The notes beneath the pieces were generated by a model, which was not told the DNA's origin, did no database searches, and saw only the letters and a program-made list of their open reading frames with translations. From JANPCX01 sp050916095 (GTDB taxonomy: Bacteria; Pseudomonadota; Gammaproteobacteria; Burkholderiales; Burkholderiaceae_C): a stretch of 64,000 nucleotides of DNA. This document shows, in pieces, positions 7,907 through 16,238 of this stretch (the first letter of the stretch is position 1; the number at the start of each line of letters is the position of its first letter). Made by a program: the position numbers and the translations under genes. The stretch spans positions 806,001 through 870,000 of the forward strand of contig CP050901.1 in the NCBI GenBank assembly GCA_050916095.1, in the 5' to 3' direction.

Positions 7907-9520
7907 ATGTTTCCCATGCCTGAATCCACCCTTCTGCACGAGCTGATTGCCTGCTCCGCAGCCAAAACGCCCGATGCCTTGGCGCTGACCCATGGTTCGT
8001 CGTCCTTGACCTATGGTCAGCTTCAGTCTGCCGTAGAAGGTTTTGCCAACGGCCTGCTCGCGTTGGGCCTGCAGCGTGGTGAGCGTGTCGCCATTTACCT
8101 TGAAAAACGCTTTGAATGCGTGATTGCCAGTTTCGGAGCGCCTGCTGCAGGGGCGGTTTTTGTTCCCCTCAACCCCTTGCTTAAACCGGAGCAAGTGGCT
8201 TTCATCTTGCAAGACTGCGATGTGCAGGTGCTGGTCACGTCGCCGGAACGGTTGACTCAATTGCAGGAAGTGCTGGCCAGTTGCCCTCGTTTGAAGCAGA
8301 TCGTCGTTACAGGCGATGTCACCCCAGGGCTTGAGTCGCCCTTGCTGTCTTCTGCATGGAACAACTTCCTGCAAGCACCTCCGGGCAAGGCGCACCGCAT
8401 GATTGATACCGACATGGTGTCCATCTTGTACACCTCGGGCAGCACAGGCAAACCCAAAGGGGTGATGCTGTCACACCGCAACATGGTGGCCGGCGCCAAG
8501 AGCGTTGCGTCGTATCTGGAAAACCAGGCGCAAGACACTTTGCTCGCGGCTTTGCCCTTGTCGTTTGACGCCGGGTTCAGTCAACTGACCACCGCATTTC
8601 ACGTAGGTGCGCGTGTGGTGCTGCTGAACTATCTGATGCCGCGTGACGTCATCAAGGCCATGGAACGAGAGCGTGTCACGGGGCTCACAGCGGTGCCACC
8701 CCTGTACATCCAACTGACCCAACTGGATTGGCCTCAAACCGTGGTCGACAACTTGCGTTACTTTGCCAATACCGGTGGGCGCATGCCCGGTGAAACACTC
8801 GCCGCCCTTCGCCAACGCGCACCCAAAAGCCAACCGTTTTTGATGTACGGCCTCACCGAGGCATTTCGTTCGACCTACTTGCCGCCCGAGGAAGTGGACC
8901 GTCGTCCCGACTCCATCGGCAAAGCCATTCCCAATGCGGAAATTTTGGTGCTGCGCGACGACGGCAGTGCCTGTGCGCCTGAGGAGCCCGGTGAGTTGGT
9001 GCACAGGGGGGCCTTGGTCGGTTTGGGTTACTGGAACGATCCTGAAAAAACGGCCGAGCGCTACAAGCTGGTTCCTGCCAGCGCGCCTGGCCGCCAAATC
9101 GGCCTGCAGTTGCCCGAGTACGCAGTTTATTCGGGTGACACCGTGCGCCAGGATGCACAAGGTTTCCTCTACTTCATTGGCCGTCGCGACGAGATGATGA
9201 AAACCTCGGGTTACCGCGTCAGCCCGACCGAGGTTGAAGAGGTGCTCTACGCCACCCACTTGGTCGGAGAATGTGCTGCTTTTGGTGTGGACCACGCCAG
9301 CTTGGGGCACGCGATCGTGGTGATCGCAACACCCAACGCAGACAGCCCCGAGTTGGATGTGCCCGCCTTGCTGGCGGAGTGTCGACTGCGTATGCCTGCC
9401 TACATGGTGCCTTCGACTGTCGAGGCCACAACAGGGCCGTTGCCGCGTAACCCCAATGGCAAGATAGACCGCAAACTTTTGAAAACTCAGTGGCTGGAAC
9501 AGCACGCCCCACGTTCCTAA
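7907..9520 (+). CDS. Acyl-CoA/acyl-ACP ligase (AMP-forming), exosortase A system-associated
   Basis: A 537-residue ANL-superfamily adenylating enzyme that activates a carboxylate as acyl-AMP and transfers it to a thiol, here probably the carrier protein encoded divergently. The AMP-binding loop LYTSGSTGKPKGVM is at about 174-187, MYGLTEAF at about 312-319, YSGDTVRQD near 407, RRDEMMKTSGYRV near 425-437, and the catalytic lysine motif NPNGKIDRK about 20 residues before the end. ATG 7907 and ATG 7916 are both possible starts. The stop is 12 bases before the decarboxylase gene, suggesting a two-gene transcript. It matches the family of AMP-dependent ligases specific to exosortase A loci. The native substrate is unknown; an amino acid or amine-derived acid is possible given the PLP neighbour. 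Confidence 0.92.
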   Translation: MFPMPESTLLHELIACSAAKTPDALALTHGSSSLTYGQLQSAVEGFANGLLALGLQRGERVAIYLEKRFECVIASFGAPAAGAVFVPLNPLLKPEQVAFILQDCDVQVLVTSPERLTQLQEVLASCPRLKQIVVTGDVTPGLESPLLSSAWNNFLQAPPGKAHRMIDTDMVSILYTSGSTGKPKGVMLSHRNMVAGAKSVASYLENQAQDTLLAALPLSFDAGFSQLTTAFHVGARVVLLNYLMPRDVIKAMERERVTGLTAVPPLYIQLTQLDWPQTVVDNLRYFANTGGRMPGETLAALRQRAPKSQPFLMYGLTEAFRSTYLPPEEVDRRPDSIGKAIPNAEILVLRDDGSACAPEEPGELVHRGALVGLGYWNDPEKTAERYKLVPASAPGRQIGLQLPEYAVYSGDTVRQDAQGFLYFIGRRDEMMKTSGYRVSPTEVEEVLYATHLVGECAAFGVDHASLGHAIVVIATPNADSPELDVPALLAECRLRMPAYMVPSTVEATTGPLPRNPNGKIDRKLLKTQWLEQHAPRS

Positions 9521-9532
9521 TTCATTCTTGTC

Positions 9533-10795
9533 ATGTCCCATTCCACCAGTCCAAATCCAAGCCCCAAGGCAGCGCCCGTTCACGCGCCCATGGACCAATA
9601 TCCCGTTCAAGGCAGTGAATTGCTGGTGGGGGGGCAGCCTCTGTCCTTGCTGGCGGCCCGGGTCGGTCAGACCCCGTTTTTCGCCTATGACCGGCGGCTG
9701 TTGCGCCAGCGGGTGGGCAGCTTGCGCGCCGTACTGCCTCAATCGATCAAGCTGCATTACGCGATGAAAGCCAACCCGCTTCCGGCCGTGGTTTGTTTCA
9801 TGGCCGCGCTGGTGGATGGCATCGATGTGGCTTCGGCGGGCGAATTGAAGGTGGCCTTGGACGCCGGTGCAGATCCACGCGAAATCAGCTTTGCTGGCCC
9901 CGGCAAAAGAGACCAGGAGCTTTGGCAAGCGGTAGCTGCTGGCGTGTTGGTCAATTTGGAGTCGCCCCGTGAAGTGGGTGTTCTGGCCGATGTCTCCCAG
10001 CGCTTGGGTGTGCCTGCCCGTGTGGCGGTGCGTGTCAATCCAGACTTCGAACTCAAGGGTTCGGGCATGAAGATGGGCGGTGGACCCAAGCAGTTTGGTG
10101 TCGATGTAGAACAAATGCCGGCGTTGATGGCCTCCATTGCCAGTGCCGGTTTGGCTTTCGAGGGTTTTCATTTGTTCGCTGGATCACAAAATCTCAAAGC
10201 CGAGTCGATTTGTGAAGCGCAGCAAAAGTCTTACGAGCTCGCCTTGCGTTTGGCGGAACTCGCGACCAGCCCGGTCAAGTTTTTGAACCTGGGTGGCGGG
10301 TTTGGTATTCCGTATTTCCCAGGTGAGCAGCGCCTTGATCTGAGTCCGATTGGCGAGAACTTGCATCAGCTTTGCCATCGCGCCAAGACCGATCTGCCGC
10401 ATGCAGAGTTCGTGATTGAACTGGGCCGCTACTTGGTTGGCGAAGCGGGTGTGTACGTGACACGTGTTGTCGACAAAAAAATTTCTCGCGGTCAAACCTA
10501 CCTGGTAACCGATGGCGGCTTGAACCACCACCTTTCCGCTTCCGGCAATTTTGGCCAGGTCATTCGTAAGAATTACCCGGTAACGATAGGTAATAGACAG
10601 GGTGCCGCCCCCACGGAACAGTCCTCGGTGGTGGGGCCCTTGTGTACTCCTTTGGACCTGCTGGCCGACCGCATGGAACTGCCCGCCGCCCAAGTCGGTG
10701 ATCTGGTGGTTGTTTTCCAGTCGGGTGCTTACGGCGCCAGCGCCAGCCCGCAGGCCTTTTTGGGGCACCCTGTTTGCGTTGAGGTGTTGGTCTAG
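9533..10795 (+). CDS. PLP-dependent decarboxylase, exosortase A system-associated
   Basis: A 420-residue fold type III PLP enzyme of the ornithine/diaminopimelate decarboxylase superfamily. Lys79 in LHYAMKANPLP is the expected Schiff-base lysine, LNLGGGFGIPYF (about 253-264) is the glycine-rich phosphate loop, and VGPLCTPLDLLAD (about 363-375) with FQSGAYGASAS near the end carry the catalytic cysteine and conserved glycine-tyrosine of the dimer active site. It corresponds to the pyridoxal-dependent decarboxylase family restricted to exosortase A clusters. It follows the acyl ligase by 12 bases. The likely role is to decarboxylate an amino acid, perhaps while tethered as a carrier-protein thioester, yielding an amine substituent for the polysaccharide. 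The substrate is not known. Confidence 0.92.
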   Translation: MSHSTSPNPSPKAAPVHAPMDQYPVQGSELLVGGQPLSLLAARVGQTPFFAYDRRLLRQRVGSLRAVLPQSIKLHYAMKANPLPAVVCFMAALVDGIDVASAGELKVALDAGADPREISFAGPGKRDQELWQAVAAGVLVNLESPREVGVLADVSQRLGVPARVAVRVNPDFELKGSGMKMGGGPKQFGVDVEQMPALMASIASAGLAFEGFHLFAGSQNLKAESICEAQQKSYELALRLAELATSPVKFLNLGGGFGIPYFPGEQRLDLSPIGENLHQLCHRAKTDLPHAEFVIELGRYLVGEAGVYVTRVVDKKISRGQTYLVTDGGLNHHLSASGNFGQVIRKNYPVTIGNRQGAAPTEQSSVVGPLCTPLDLLADRMELPAAQVGDLVVVFQSGAYGASASPQAFLGHPVCVEVLV

Positions 10796-11262
10796 GGCCT
10801 GTAACACGCCACGCATTTGAGCCGCAAGGTGGCCTGAATCGGGGTCCAGGGGGATTCAGGGTTGTTGTTCTGGCGCGGCGCGGTCCGTGAACTAGTTTGC
10901 GTAGGCCTGGATTGTGACCCCCCGGAATGGGGGATCCCCCCTATTCGAACGGTTACGCCGTCACGTTCATCTGATATTTTCCGGCCCTGGTCAGTTGAAT
11001 GAGGTCGCTGTCGACTGCGGCAAAAGGCAAAGTGACCATCAAGTGCCCTTGGTAGGGGCCGATAAACAAAGTGGCAGTCAATAACGATGAAGTGCATGCG
11101 CTGTTGTGAGTGGGATGTTTGCTTCTGGGTTGAAACAACTTGAATAGCGCCGATTCACAGCCGTCTAAAGATGACACCGAGACACAACGAAGCGCGGAAC
11201 AAATCCCCAGTGGGTTTCAAGATCCGGCTACGTTAGTGCCTCGGAACGAGGGAAAGAAAAAA
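10796..11262. other. Intergenic region upstream of the sugar transferase gene
   Basis: No convincing gene is seen in these 467 bases. The notable structure is a run ACCCCCC (10917-10923), then GGGGG (10929-10933), then CCCCC (10936-10940); the last two form a perfect 12-base palindrome. The G run can pair with either C run, so two exclusive hairpins are possible, as in a terminator or attenuator. A frame extends the next gene upstream to 11140, but its sequence is unlike the conserved amino end. A weak GG-N10-GC element at 11226-11239 is too close to the start to be persuasive. Confidence 0.45.
10929..10940. terminator. C/G-run hairpin, possible terminator or attenuator
   Basis: GGGGGATCCCCC is a perfect inverted repeat located 134 bases after the decarboxylase stop. 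The upstream C run at 10918-10923 offers a competing partner for the G run. No T-run follows, so intrinsic termination is uncertain. Confidence 0.25.
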
Positions 11263-12642
11263 ATGATACGCATCTTCAATCACTACCTGCACCGTCGAAC
11301 ACTGATGCAAATCTTGTTTGACTGTGGCTTGATCATTGCAGCAGTTTTGGGTGCAGTGTTGTCCCAAGTTCAGCTAAGTAACGCAGTCCCCAACGCCGTG
11401 ACCTACGGAATCATGTTGGCTTTGTCGATGTTCGTCATCAACACAGCAACAGGCTTCTACGAGCGCACGCCAAACCGCTCTTTGAACCAGTCATGCGCTC
11501 GGGCCGTGTTGGCCTTGCTCTTGGTGCTCCCGCTGGAATATGTGTTTAACGGTTTGTTGCCACTGGCCATGCCCAACCGCGACGCGATCAAGTGGGCGGC
11601 ACTGCTTGGGGTTGCTGCGGTGATTGCACACCGCGTCTACGTGACCCATTCCAGCAGCCAAACTCGCTCGCGCACTCGCATCATGGTGTTTGGGTCCGGC
11701 ACGGCGGCGGCTTTGGTGGGACAAACTCTCAAGGCCAATGATCCGAATGCAGAAGTCGTCGGCTATTTCCCTGGTATCAATGAAGACAAGCCTTGCGTTC
11801 CAATGGCGTCGGTCTTGAGCAATAACCGGTCGCTGGCCGAAACCGCATTGAGTCTGGATGTTGATGAAATTGTGGTGGCGCTGACCGAGCGTCGCGGCGG
11901 CAGCATGCCCATGCGCGAGTTGCTGGATTGCAAGGTCAACGGCATTCGTGTCTACGATATTGCCACCCACTTTGAGAAGACACTGAGCCAGATCAAAATT
12001 GAATACGTCAACGCGGGTTGGCTTATTTTTGGTGACGGTTTTAACCAAGGCTGGACACGGACGTTCGGCAAACGGTTGGTCGATATCGTCGGATCGCTGA
12101 TTTTGTTGGCGGTTTCTTTACCCTTCATGCTCATCACTGCACTCTTGATCGTTTTAGAGAGCAAGGGCCCGATCCTCTATCGTCAAGAGCGAGTGGGCCT
12201 CAACGGCAAAACCTTCAACGTGGTCAAGTTTCGCAGCATGCGCACCGATGCTGAAAAAGATGGCAAGCCGCAGTGGGCCAGCCTCAAAGATGACCGCGTG
12301 ACCCGCATTGGTCACATCATTCGGAAACTGCGGATCGACGAGTTGCCACAAATTTTCTGTGTCCTCAAAGGCGACATGAGTTTGGTCGGCCCCCGCCCCG
12401 AGCGTCCGTACTTTGTGGACAAACTGACCCAAGAAATCCCTTTCTACGCCGTTCGCCACAGTGTTAAGCCTGGTGTCACAGGCTGGGCGCAAGTGCGTTA
12501 CCACTACGGCGCGACTGTTGAAGACTCCCGCGAGAAACTCCAGTACGACCTTTACTACGTCAAAAACCACACCCTGTTCTTGGACTTGGTCGTGCTGTTT
12601 GAGACCGTCGCGGTGGTGCTGCTCGCCAAGGGCTCGCGCTGA
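11263..12642 (+). CDS. EpsB-like undecaprenyl-phosphate sugar phosphotransferase, PEP-CTERM system
   Basis: A 459-residue polyprenyl glycosylphosphotransferase that starts repeat-unit synthesis by moving a sugar-1-phosphate to undecaprenyl phosphate in the inner membrane. Amino-terminal membrane segments lie at about 14-34, 46-64, 80-100 and 110-124. A CoA-binding-like Rossmann domain follows (RIMVFGSGTAAALV, 139-152), then one membrane hairpin (274-298), then the catalytic domain with KFRSMRTDAE (322-331), RKLRIDELPQIF (354-365), GDMSLVGPRPERP (370-382) and KPGVTGWAQV (402-411). ATG 11263 follows a GGAAAG ribosome site, and MIRIFNHYLHRRTL is the conserved family start. It lies directly before prsK, as is usual in exosortase A loci. 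Confidence 0.92.
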   Translation: MIRIFNHYLHRRTLMQILFDCGLIIAAVLGAVLSQVQLSNAVPNAVTYGIMLALSMFVINTATGFYERTPNRSLNQSCARAVLALLLVLPLEYVFNGLLPLAMPNRDAIKWAALLGVAAVIAHRVYVTHSSSQTRSRTRIMVFGSGTAAALVGQTLKANDPNAEVVGYFPGINEDKPCVPMASVLSNNRSLAETALSLDVDEIVVALTERRGGSMPMRELLDCKVNGIRVYDIATHFEKTLSQIKIEYVNAGWLIFGDGFNQGWTRTFGKRLVDIVGSLILLAVSLPFMLITALLIVLESKGPILYRQERVGLNGKTFNVVKFRSMRTDAEKDGKPQWASLKDDRVTRIGHIIRKLRIDELPQIFCVLKGDMSLVGPRPERPYFVDKLTQEIPFYAVRHSVKPGVTGWAQVRYHYGATVEDSREKLQYDLYYVKNHTLFLDLVVLFETVAVVLLAKGSR

Positions 12643-12711
12643 TCGATTGCCCGCCAACGGCCTGGATGGTGGTCGTTGGATCGCGCTTCGCCGCAGCGTT
12701 ATTCTGGGCAA

Positions 12712-14820
12712 ATGCACGTGGATAACATCAGTCTCGCAGGGTATAGCTTTTTGCTGGCAGCACTGGGTTACGGTGCCTTTGCGGTTCAACTGACCAAGAG
12801 CGCTGCTGCCCAACCGCAATTTGGCAGAACCAGTCTGCTCTTTCTTTTGTCTGTTCTCGCAACCGCGCTGTGGGCGGGTTGTGCTTTGTTGTTGGAGCTG
12901 GATTCAAGTGTCTCCGCGCGGGTTTCCGTCGCCGCCTTCGATTGGCTGCGTTATGGCGGTTGGTTCTTTTTCTTAATCCAATTGTTGTCGGTCCAGCCAC
13001 TTCGCGGACGGGCCACACAGACACAGGTTCTTGCGGTGGTCGCTGCGGTGCTCATGGTGCTGGGCTTACTCGCGTTGCCAAGCTCATGGACCTCCTCGGA
13101 AGCATCTGACATCACACGGTGGATTCACTTCCTAACCTTGGCACAGGCGGTGCTCGGGCTCTTGTTGGTTGAGCAGTTGTTTCGAAACCTCGCTGAAGAC
13201 TCACGCTGGAACGCCAAACCGCTTTGTTTGGGTCTGTTGTGTGTGTTTGGGTTCGATGTGTATTTGTACTCTTACGGTGCCCTGTTTGGTCGGCTGGACA
13301 TGGACGCTGCGCAAATTCGCGGTGCGGTTCATACGCTGGCTGTCCCGCTGCTGTTGGTTGCAGCGAGTCGGCGGGCCGACTGGCTGACCAAAATACAGGT
13401 CTCTCGCAGCGCCGTTTTTCATTCGGCCACTTTCTTGCTGGTGGGCAGCTATTTGCTCTTCATCTCGGCTCTCGGTTACTACGTCCGGTTTGTCGGAGGC
13501 GACTGGGGTCGGGCGCTGCAGCTGGGCCTGTTGGTGGTTGCTTTGGTTTTTTTGTCTCTGCTTGCGCTGTCCGGGGCGGCACGAGCCAAGTTGCGGGTTT
13601 GGGTGGGGAAGAATTTTTTTCGCTACCGCTACGACTATCGACACGAATGGCTGCGCTTCACCCACACCTTGTCCACCAAGTGCTCTCCTCACGAGGTGGG
13701 CGGTTTGGTCATACGTGGCCTAGCGGACATGTTGGAGAGTCCAGCAGGTTGTTTGTGGACCCTGACGACGAGCGGCCAAGAGATGAATCAATCGGCGCAC
13801 TGGAACTTGCCCAGCAGAGCCGACCGTGAACCTGTGCAGTCGGCCTTCTCCCGTTTTTTGCGAACCAAGGGTTGGATCATCAACCTGGACGAGTTTCGCG
13901 CCTTCCCTCAGCGTTATGACGATCTCCAGCTACCGGCCTGGTTGTTGAGCGATCCACAACTTTGGTTGGTTGTGCCCTTGCAAGTCGGTGATGAATTGGT
14001 CGGCTTTGTGGTGCTGTGCAAGGCGCGCACGCCCGTCGAGGTGAATTGGGAAGTGCTGGATTTACTCAAGACTGCCAGCCGGCAAGCAGCCGGTTACTTG
14101 GCCCAAATGCACGCCACCGAGGCTTTGTTGGAGGTGAGGAAGTTTGATGCATTCAACCGAATGTCGGCATTTGTTGTTCATGACCTCAAAAACATCGTCA
14201 CCCAGCTCTCCTTGATGATGAAAAACGCCAAACGTTTGGCGGACAATCCAGAATTCCAACAAGACATGTTGATGACGGTAGAAAGCTCGCTGGAGAAGAT
14301 GCGCCAGCTCATGTTGCAGCTGCGCGAAGGGGCCCGACCTCCCGGTGGCATGAGTGGTGTGAATTTGGTGGAGATCGTGAACCGATTGGCCCAAGTGGCA
14401 CAAAGCCGCGGCCGCCACCTGGAACTGCGGGTTCAGGGTACGGTCGTGGCTCGCGGTCACGAAGAGCGCGTCGAACGGGTACTTGGGCACCTAGTCCAAA
14501 ACGCTTTCGATGCCACCCCTTCGACGGGCCGTGTGTGGTTGAGTTTGGAGAGATCCGTGGGCAGTGCCCAGGTGGTGGTTGCAGATACCGGGGCCGGTAT
14601 GTCTGAGGAATTCATGGCCAATAAGCTGTTCAAGCCCTTTAACACCACCAAACAAACGGGCATGGGTATTGGTGCCTATGAGAGTTTTCAATACATTCAA
14701 GAGTTGGGTGGTCGTATCGATGTGAAGAGCGAGGTCGGTCGTGGTACGGTTATCACGATGTGGCTTCCTTTGTTTGACACCCAACAGATCTCCGATTTGC
14801 AGATGGCAACCCCCCCATGA
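12712..14820 (+). CDS. prsK: PEP-CTERM system sensor histidine kinase PrsK
   Basis: A 702-residue membrane histidine kinase. The first ~290 residues contain a series of hydrophobic helices (7TM-like sensing domain), then a GAF-like region (around KCSPHEVGGL to LCKARTPVEV). The HisKA motif VVHDLKNIVTQLS has the phosphorylated His at about 489, and the HATPase domain shows NAFDATPSTG, DTGAGMSEEF and GMGIGAYESF. ATG 12712 is preferred to an upstream in-frame TTG at 12676. The stop overlaps the prsR ATG (ATGA), so the two proteins are made together. PrsK/PrsR pairs occur with PEP-CTERM/exosortase A systems and, in Zoogloea, act with RpoN on PEP-CTERM gene expression. The signal is unknown. Confidence 0.95.
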   Translation: MHVDNISLAGYSFLLAALGYGAFAVQLTKSAAAQPQFGRTSLLFLLSVLATALWAGCALLLELDSSVSARVSVAAFDWLRYGGWFFFLIQLLSVQPLRGRATQTQVLAVVAAVLMVLGLLALPSSWTSSEASDITRWIHFLTLAQAVLGLLLVEQLFRNLAEDSRWNAKPLCLGLLCVFGFDVYLYSYGALFGRLDMDAAQIRGAVHTLAVPLLLVAASRRADWLTKIQVSRSAVFHSATFLLVGSYLLFISALGYYVRFVGGDWGRALQLGLLVVALVFLSLLALSGAARAKLRVWVGKNFFRYRYDYRHEWLRFTHTLSTKCSPHEVGGLVIRGLADMLESPAGCLWTLTTSGQEMNQSAHWNLPSRADREPVQSAFSRFLRTKGWIINLDEFRAFPQRYDDLQLPAWLLSDPQLWLVVPLQVGDELVGFVVLCKARTPVEVNWEVLDLLKTASRQAAGYLAQMHATEALLEVRKFDAFNRMSAFVVHDLKNIVTQLSLMMKNAKRLADNPEFQQDMLMTVESSLEKMRQLMLQLREGARPPGGMSGVNLVEIVNRLAQVAQSRGRHLELRVQGTVVARGHEERVERVLGHLVQNAFDATPSTGRVWLSLERSVGSAQVVVADTGAGMSEEFMANKLFKPFNTTKQTGMGIGAYESFQYIQELGGRIDVKSEVGRGTVITMWLPLFDTQQISDLQMATPP

Positions 14821-16184
14821 GCGCAGCCAAGTTACCCCAGTTGTTGATCGTTGAAGACGACCCGGGTTTACAAAAACAAATCAAATGGTCGCTGGATCGT
14901 TTCGATTCGGTGACCGCCGGCGACCGTGAGTCTGCACTGGTGCAGTTCAAGCGCCACAACCCCGCAGTCGTGACCATGGATTTGGGCTTGCCGCCGGATC
15001 CGGACTCTGTCTCCGAGGGCTTCAAACTGCTCAGCCAGTTGGTGGAGCTGGATCCCATGGTCAAAGTGATCGTGCTCACCGGCCAGAACGACCAAGCCAA
15101 TGCCCTGCGCGCCATTGCCATGGGCGCCTACGATTTTTTCGCCAAACCCTTTGAGCCCGAATTGCTGGGTTTGACGATAGACCGCGCCTTCAGGCTGTTT
15201 GAGTTGCAGCGCGAAAACCAACGCTTGCAATCTCTTCGCCAACCGGATGCGATGTCGGGCTTGATGACACGTGATCCCGAGATGATGAAACTGGCGCGTA
15301 TGGTGGAGCGCGTCGCATCCAGCAACGCCACGGTGCTGCTCTTAGGAGAAAGTGGCACCGGCAAGGAAGTATTGGCTCAAGGCTTGCATCAGGCTTCCAA
15401 ACGAGGCGGTCGTTTCGTTGCCATCAATTGCGCTGCCATTCCTGACAATCTGCTTGAAAGCGAATTGTTTGGCTATGAAAAAGGGGCGTTCACTGGGGCA
15501 TCCAAAACAACACCGGGCAAGATTGAATCCGCGCATGGCGGAACCCTCATGCTGGACGAGATCGGCGACTTGCCACACCCTTTGCAGGCGAAACTGCTGC
15601 GTTTCTTGCAGGAGCGCACCATCGAGCGCATTGGCGGTCGCCAGGAAATCCCCATTGACGTGCGGGTGGTCTGCGCCACCCACCAGGATTTGCAGGAGCA
15701 AATTAAAGAGGGTCGGTTTCGCGAAGACTTGTTCTACCGTTTGGCAGAGATCGTGGTCAATATTCCGCCCTTGCGCGCGCGGGTTGGCGATGCGGTTTTG
15801 CTGGCGCACAGTTTTTTGCGCCGTTTTGCCCAAGAACAAAACCGTGGCTCCATGGCCTTCACGGAAAACGCGATTTCAGCCATAGAGGCGCACCCTTGGC
15901 CTGGAAATGTGCGGGAGCTGATCAACGTGGTTAAGCGCGCGACCATCATGGCCGAAGGGAGTCGCGTGGGCTGTGAAGACTTGGGTTTGCCCAGCACTGC
16001 CGATGCTGCGAACAGTGCCGAGACGCCGGTGCTGGACTTGCGGACGGTGCGCGAGAACGCCGAGCGTGAAGCCATCGTGGCTGCATTGGCCCGTTCAAAC
16101 GGTAACATCGCCAAGGCTTCTGAGGCGCTTGGTGTCAGTCGGCCAACGCTTTACGACTTGATGCACCGGTTGGCCATCAAGTAG
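14817..16184 (+). CDS. prsR: PEP-CTERM system response regulator PrsR (sigma-54 activator)
   Basis: A 455-residue NtrC-type enhancer-binding protein. The receiver domain has acidic pocket EDD (13-15), phospho-acceptor Asp55 in TMDLGLPPD and Lys110 in FFAKPFEP. The AAA+ domain has Walker A GESGTGKE (about 177-184), the sigma-54 contact loop GAFTGA (about 225-230) and Walker B GTLMLDEIGDL. The Fis-type helix-turn-helix ends the protein (GNIAKASEALGVSRPTLYDL). It is activated by PrsK and should drive sigma-54 promoters; candidate sites in this window are at 7856-7871 and 19166-19181. The gene overlaps prsK by four bases and precedes prsT. Confidence 0.96.
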   Translation: MSAAKLPQLLIVEDDPGLQKQIKWSLDRFDSVTAGDRESALVQFKRHNPAVVTMDLGLPPDPDSVSEGFKLLSQLVELDPMVKVIVLTGQNDQANALRAIAMGAYDFFAKPFEPELLGLTIDRAFRLFELQRENQRLQSLRQPDAMSGLMTRDPEMMKLARMVERVASSNATVLLLGESGTGKEVLAQGLHQASKRGGRFVAINCAAIPDNLLESELFGYEKGAFTGASKTTPGKIESAHGGTLMLDEIGDLPHPLQAKLLRFLQERTIERIGGRQEIPIDVRVVCATHQDLQEQIKEGRFREDLFYRLAEIVVNIPPLRARVGDAVLLAHSFLRRFAQEQNRGSMAFTENAISAIEAHPWPGNVRELINVVKRATIMAEGSRVGCEDLGLPSTADAANSAETPVLDLRTVRENAEREAIVAALARSNGNIAKASEALGVSRPTLYDLMHRLAIK

Positions 16185-16238
16185 GCTCTGCGTGCTGTGC
16201 ACGCGCTTCAACGTGTTTCTTGTGCAAAAGGTTGCGTC

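Noticed and set aside
8471..10171. Minus-strand open frame of 566 codons across the acyl ligase and decarboxylase genes
   Set aside because: It is fully antisense to two well-recognised genes, shows no family motif and is rich in His, Gln and Gly as expected from the reverse reading of G+C-rich coding DNA.
11226..11239. Third GG-N10-GC element upstream of the EpsB-like gene
   Set aside because: The -12 part is GTGCC and the predicted start would be only about 13 bases before the ATG; such spacing occurs by chance in G+C-rich DNA.
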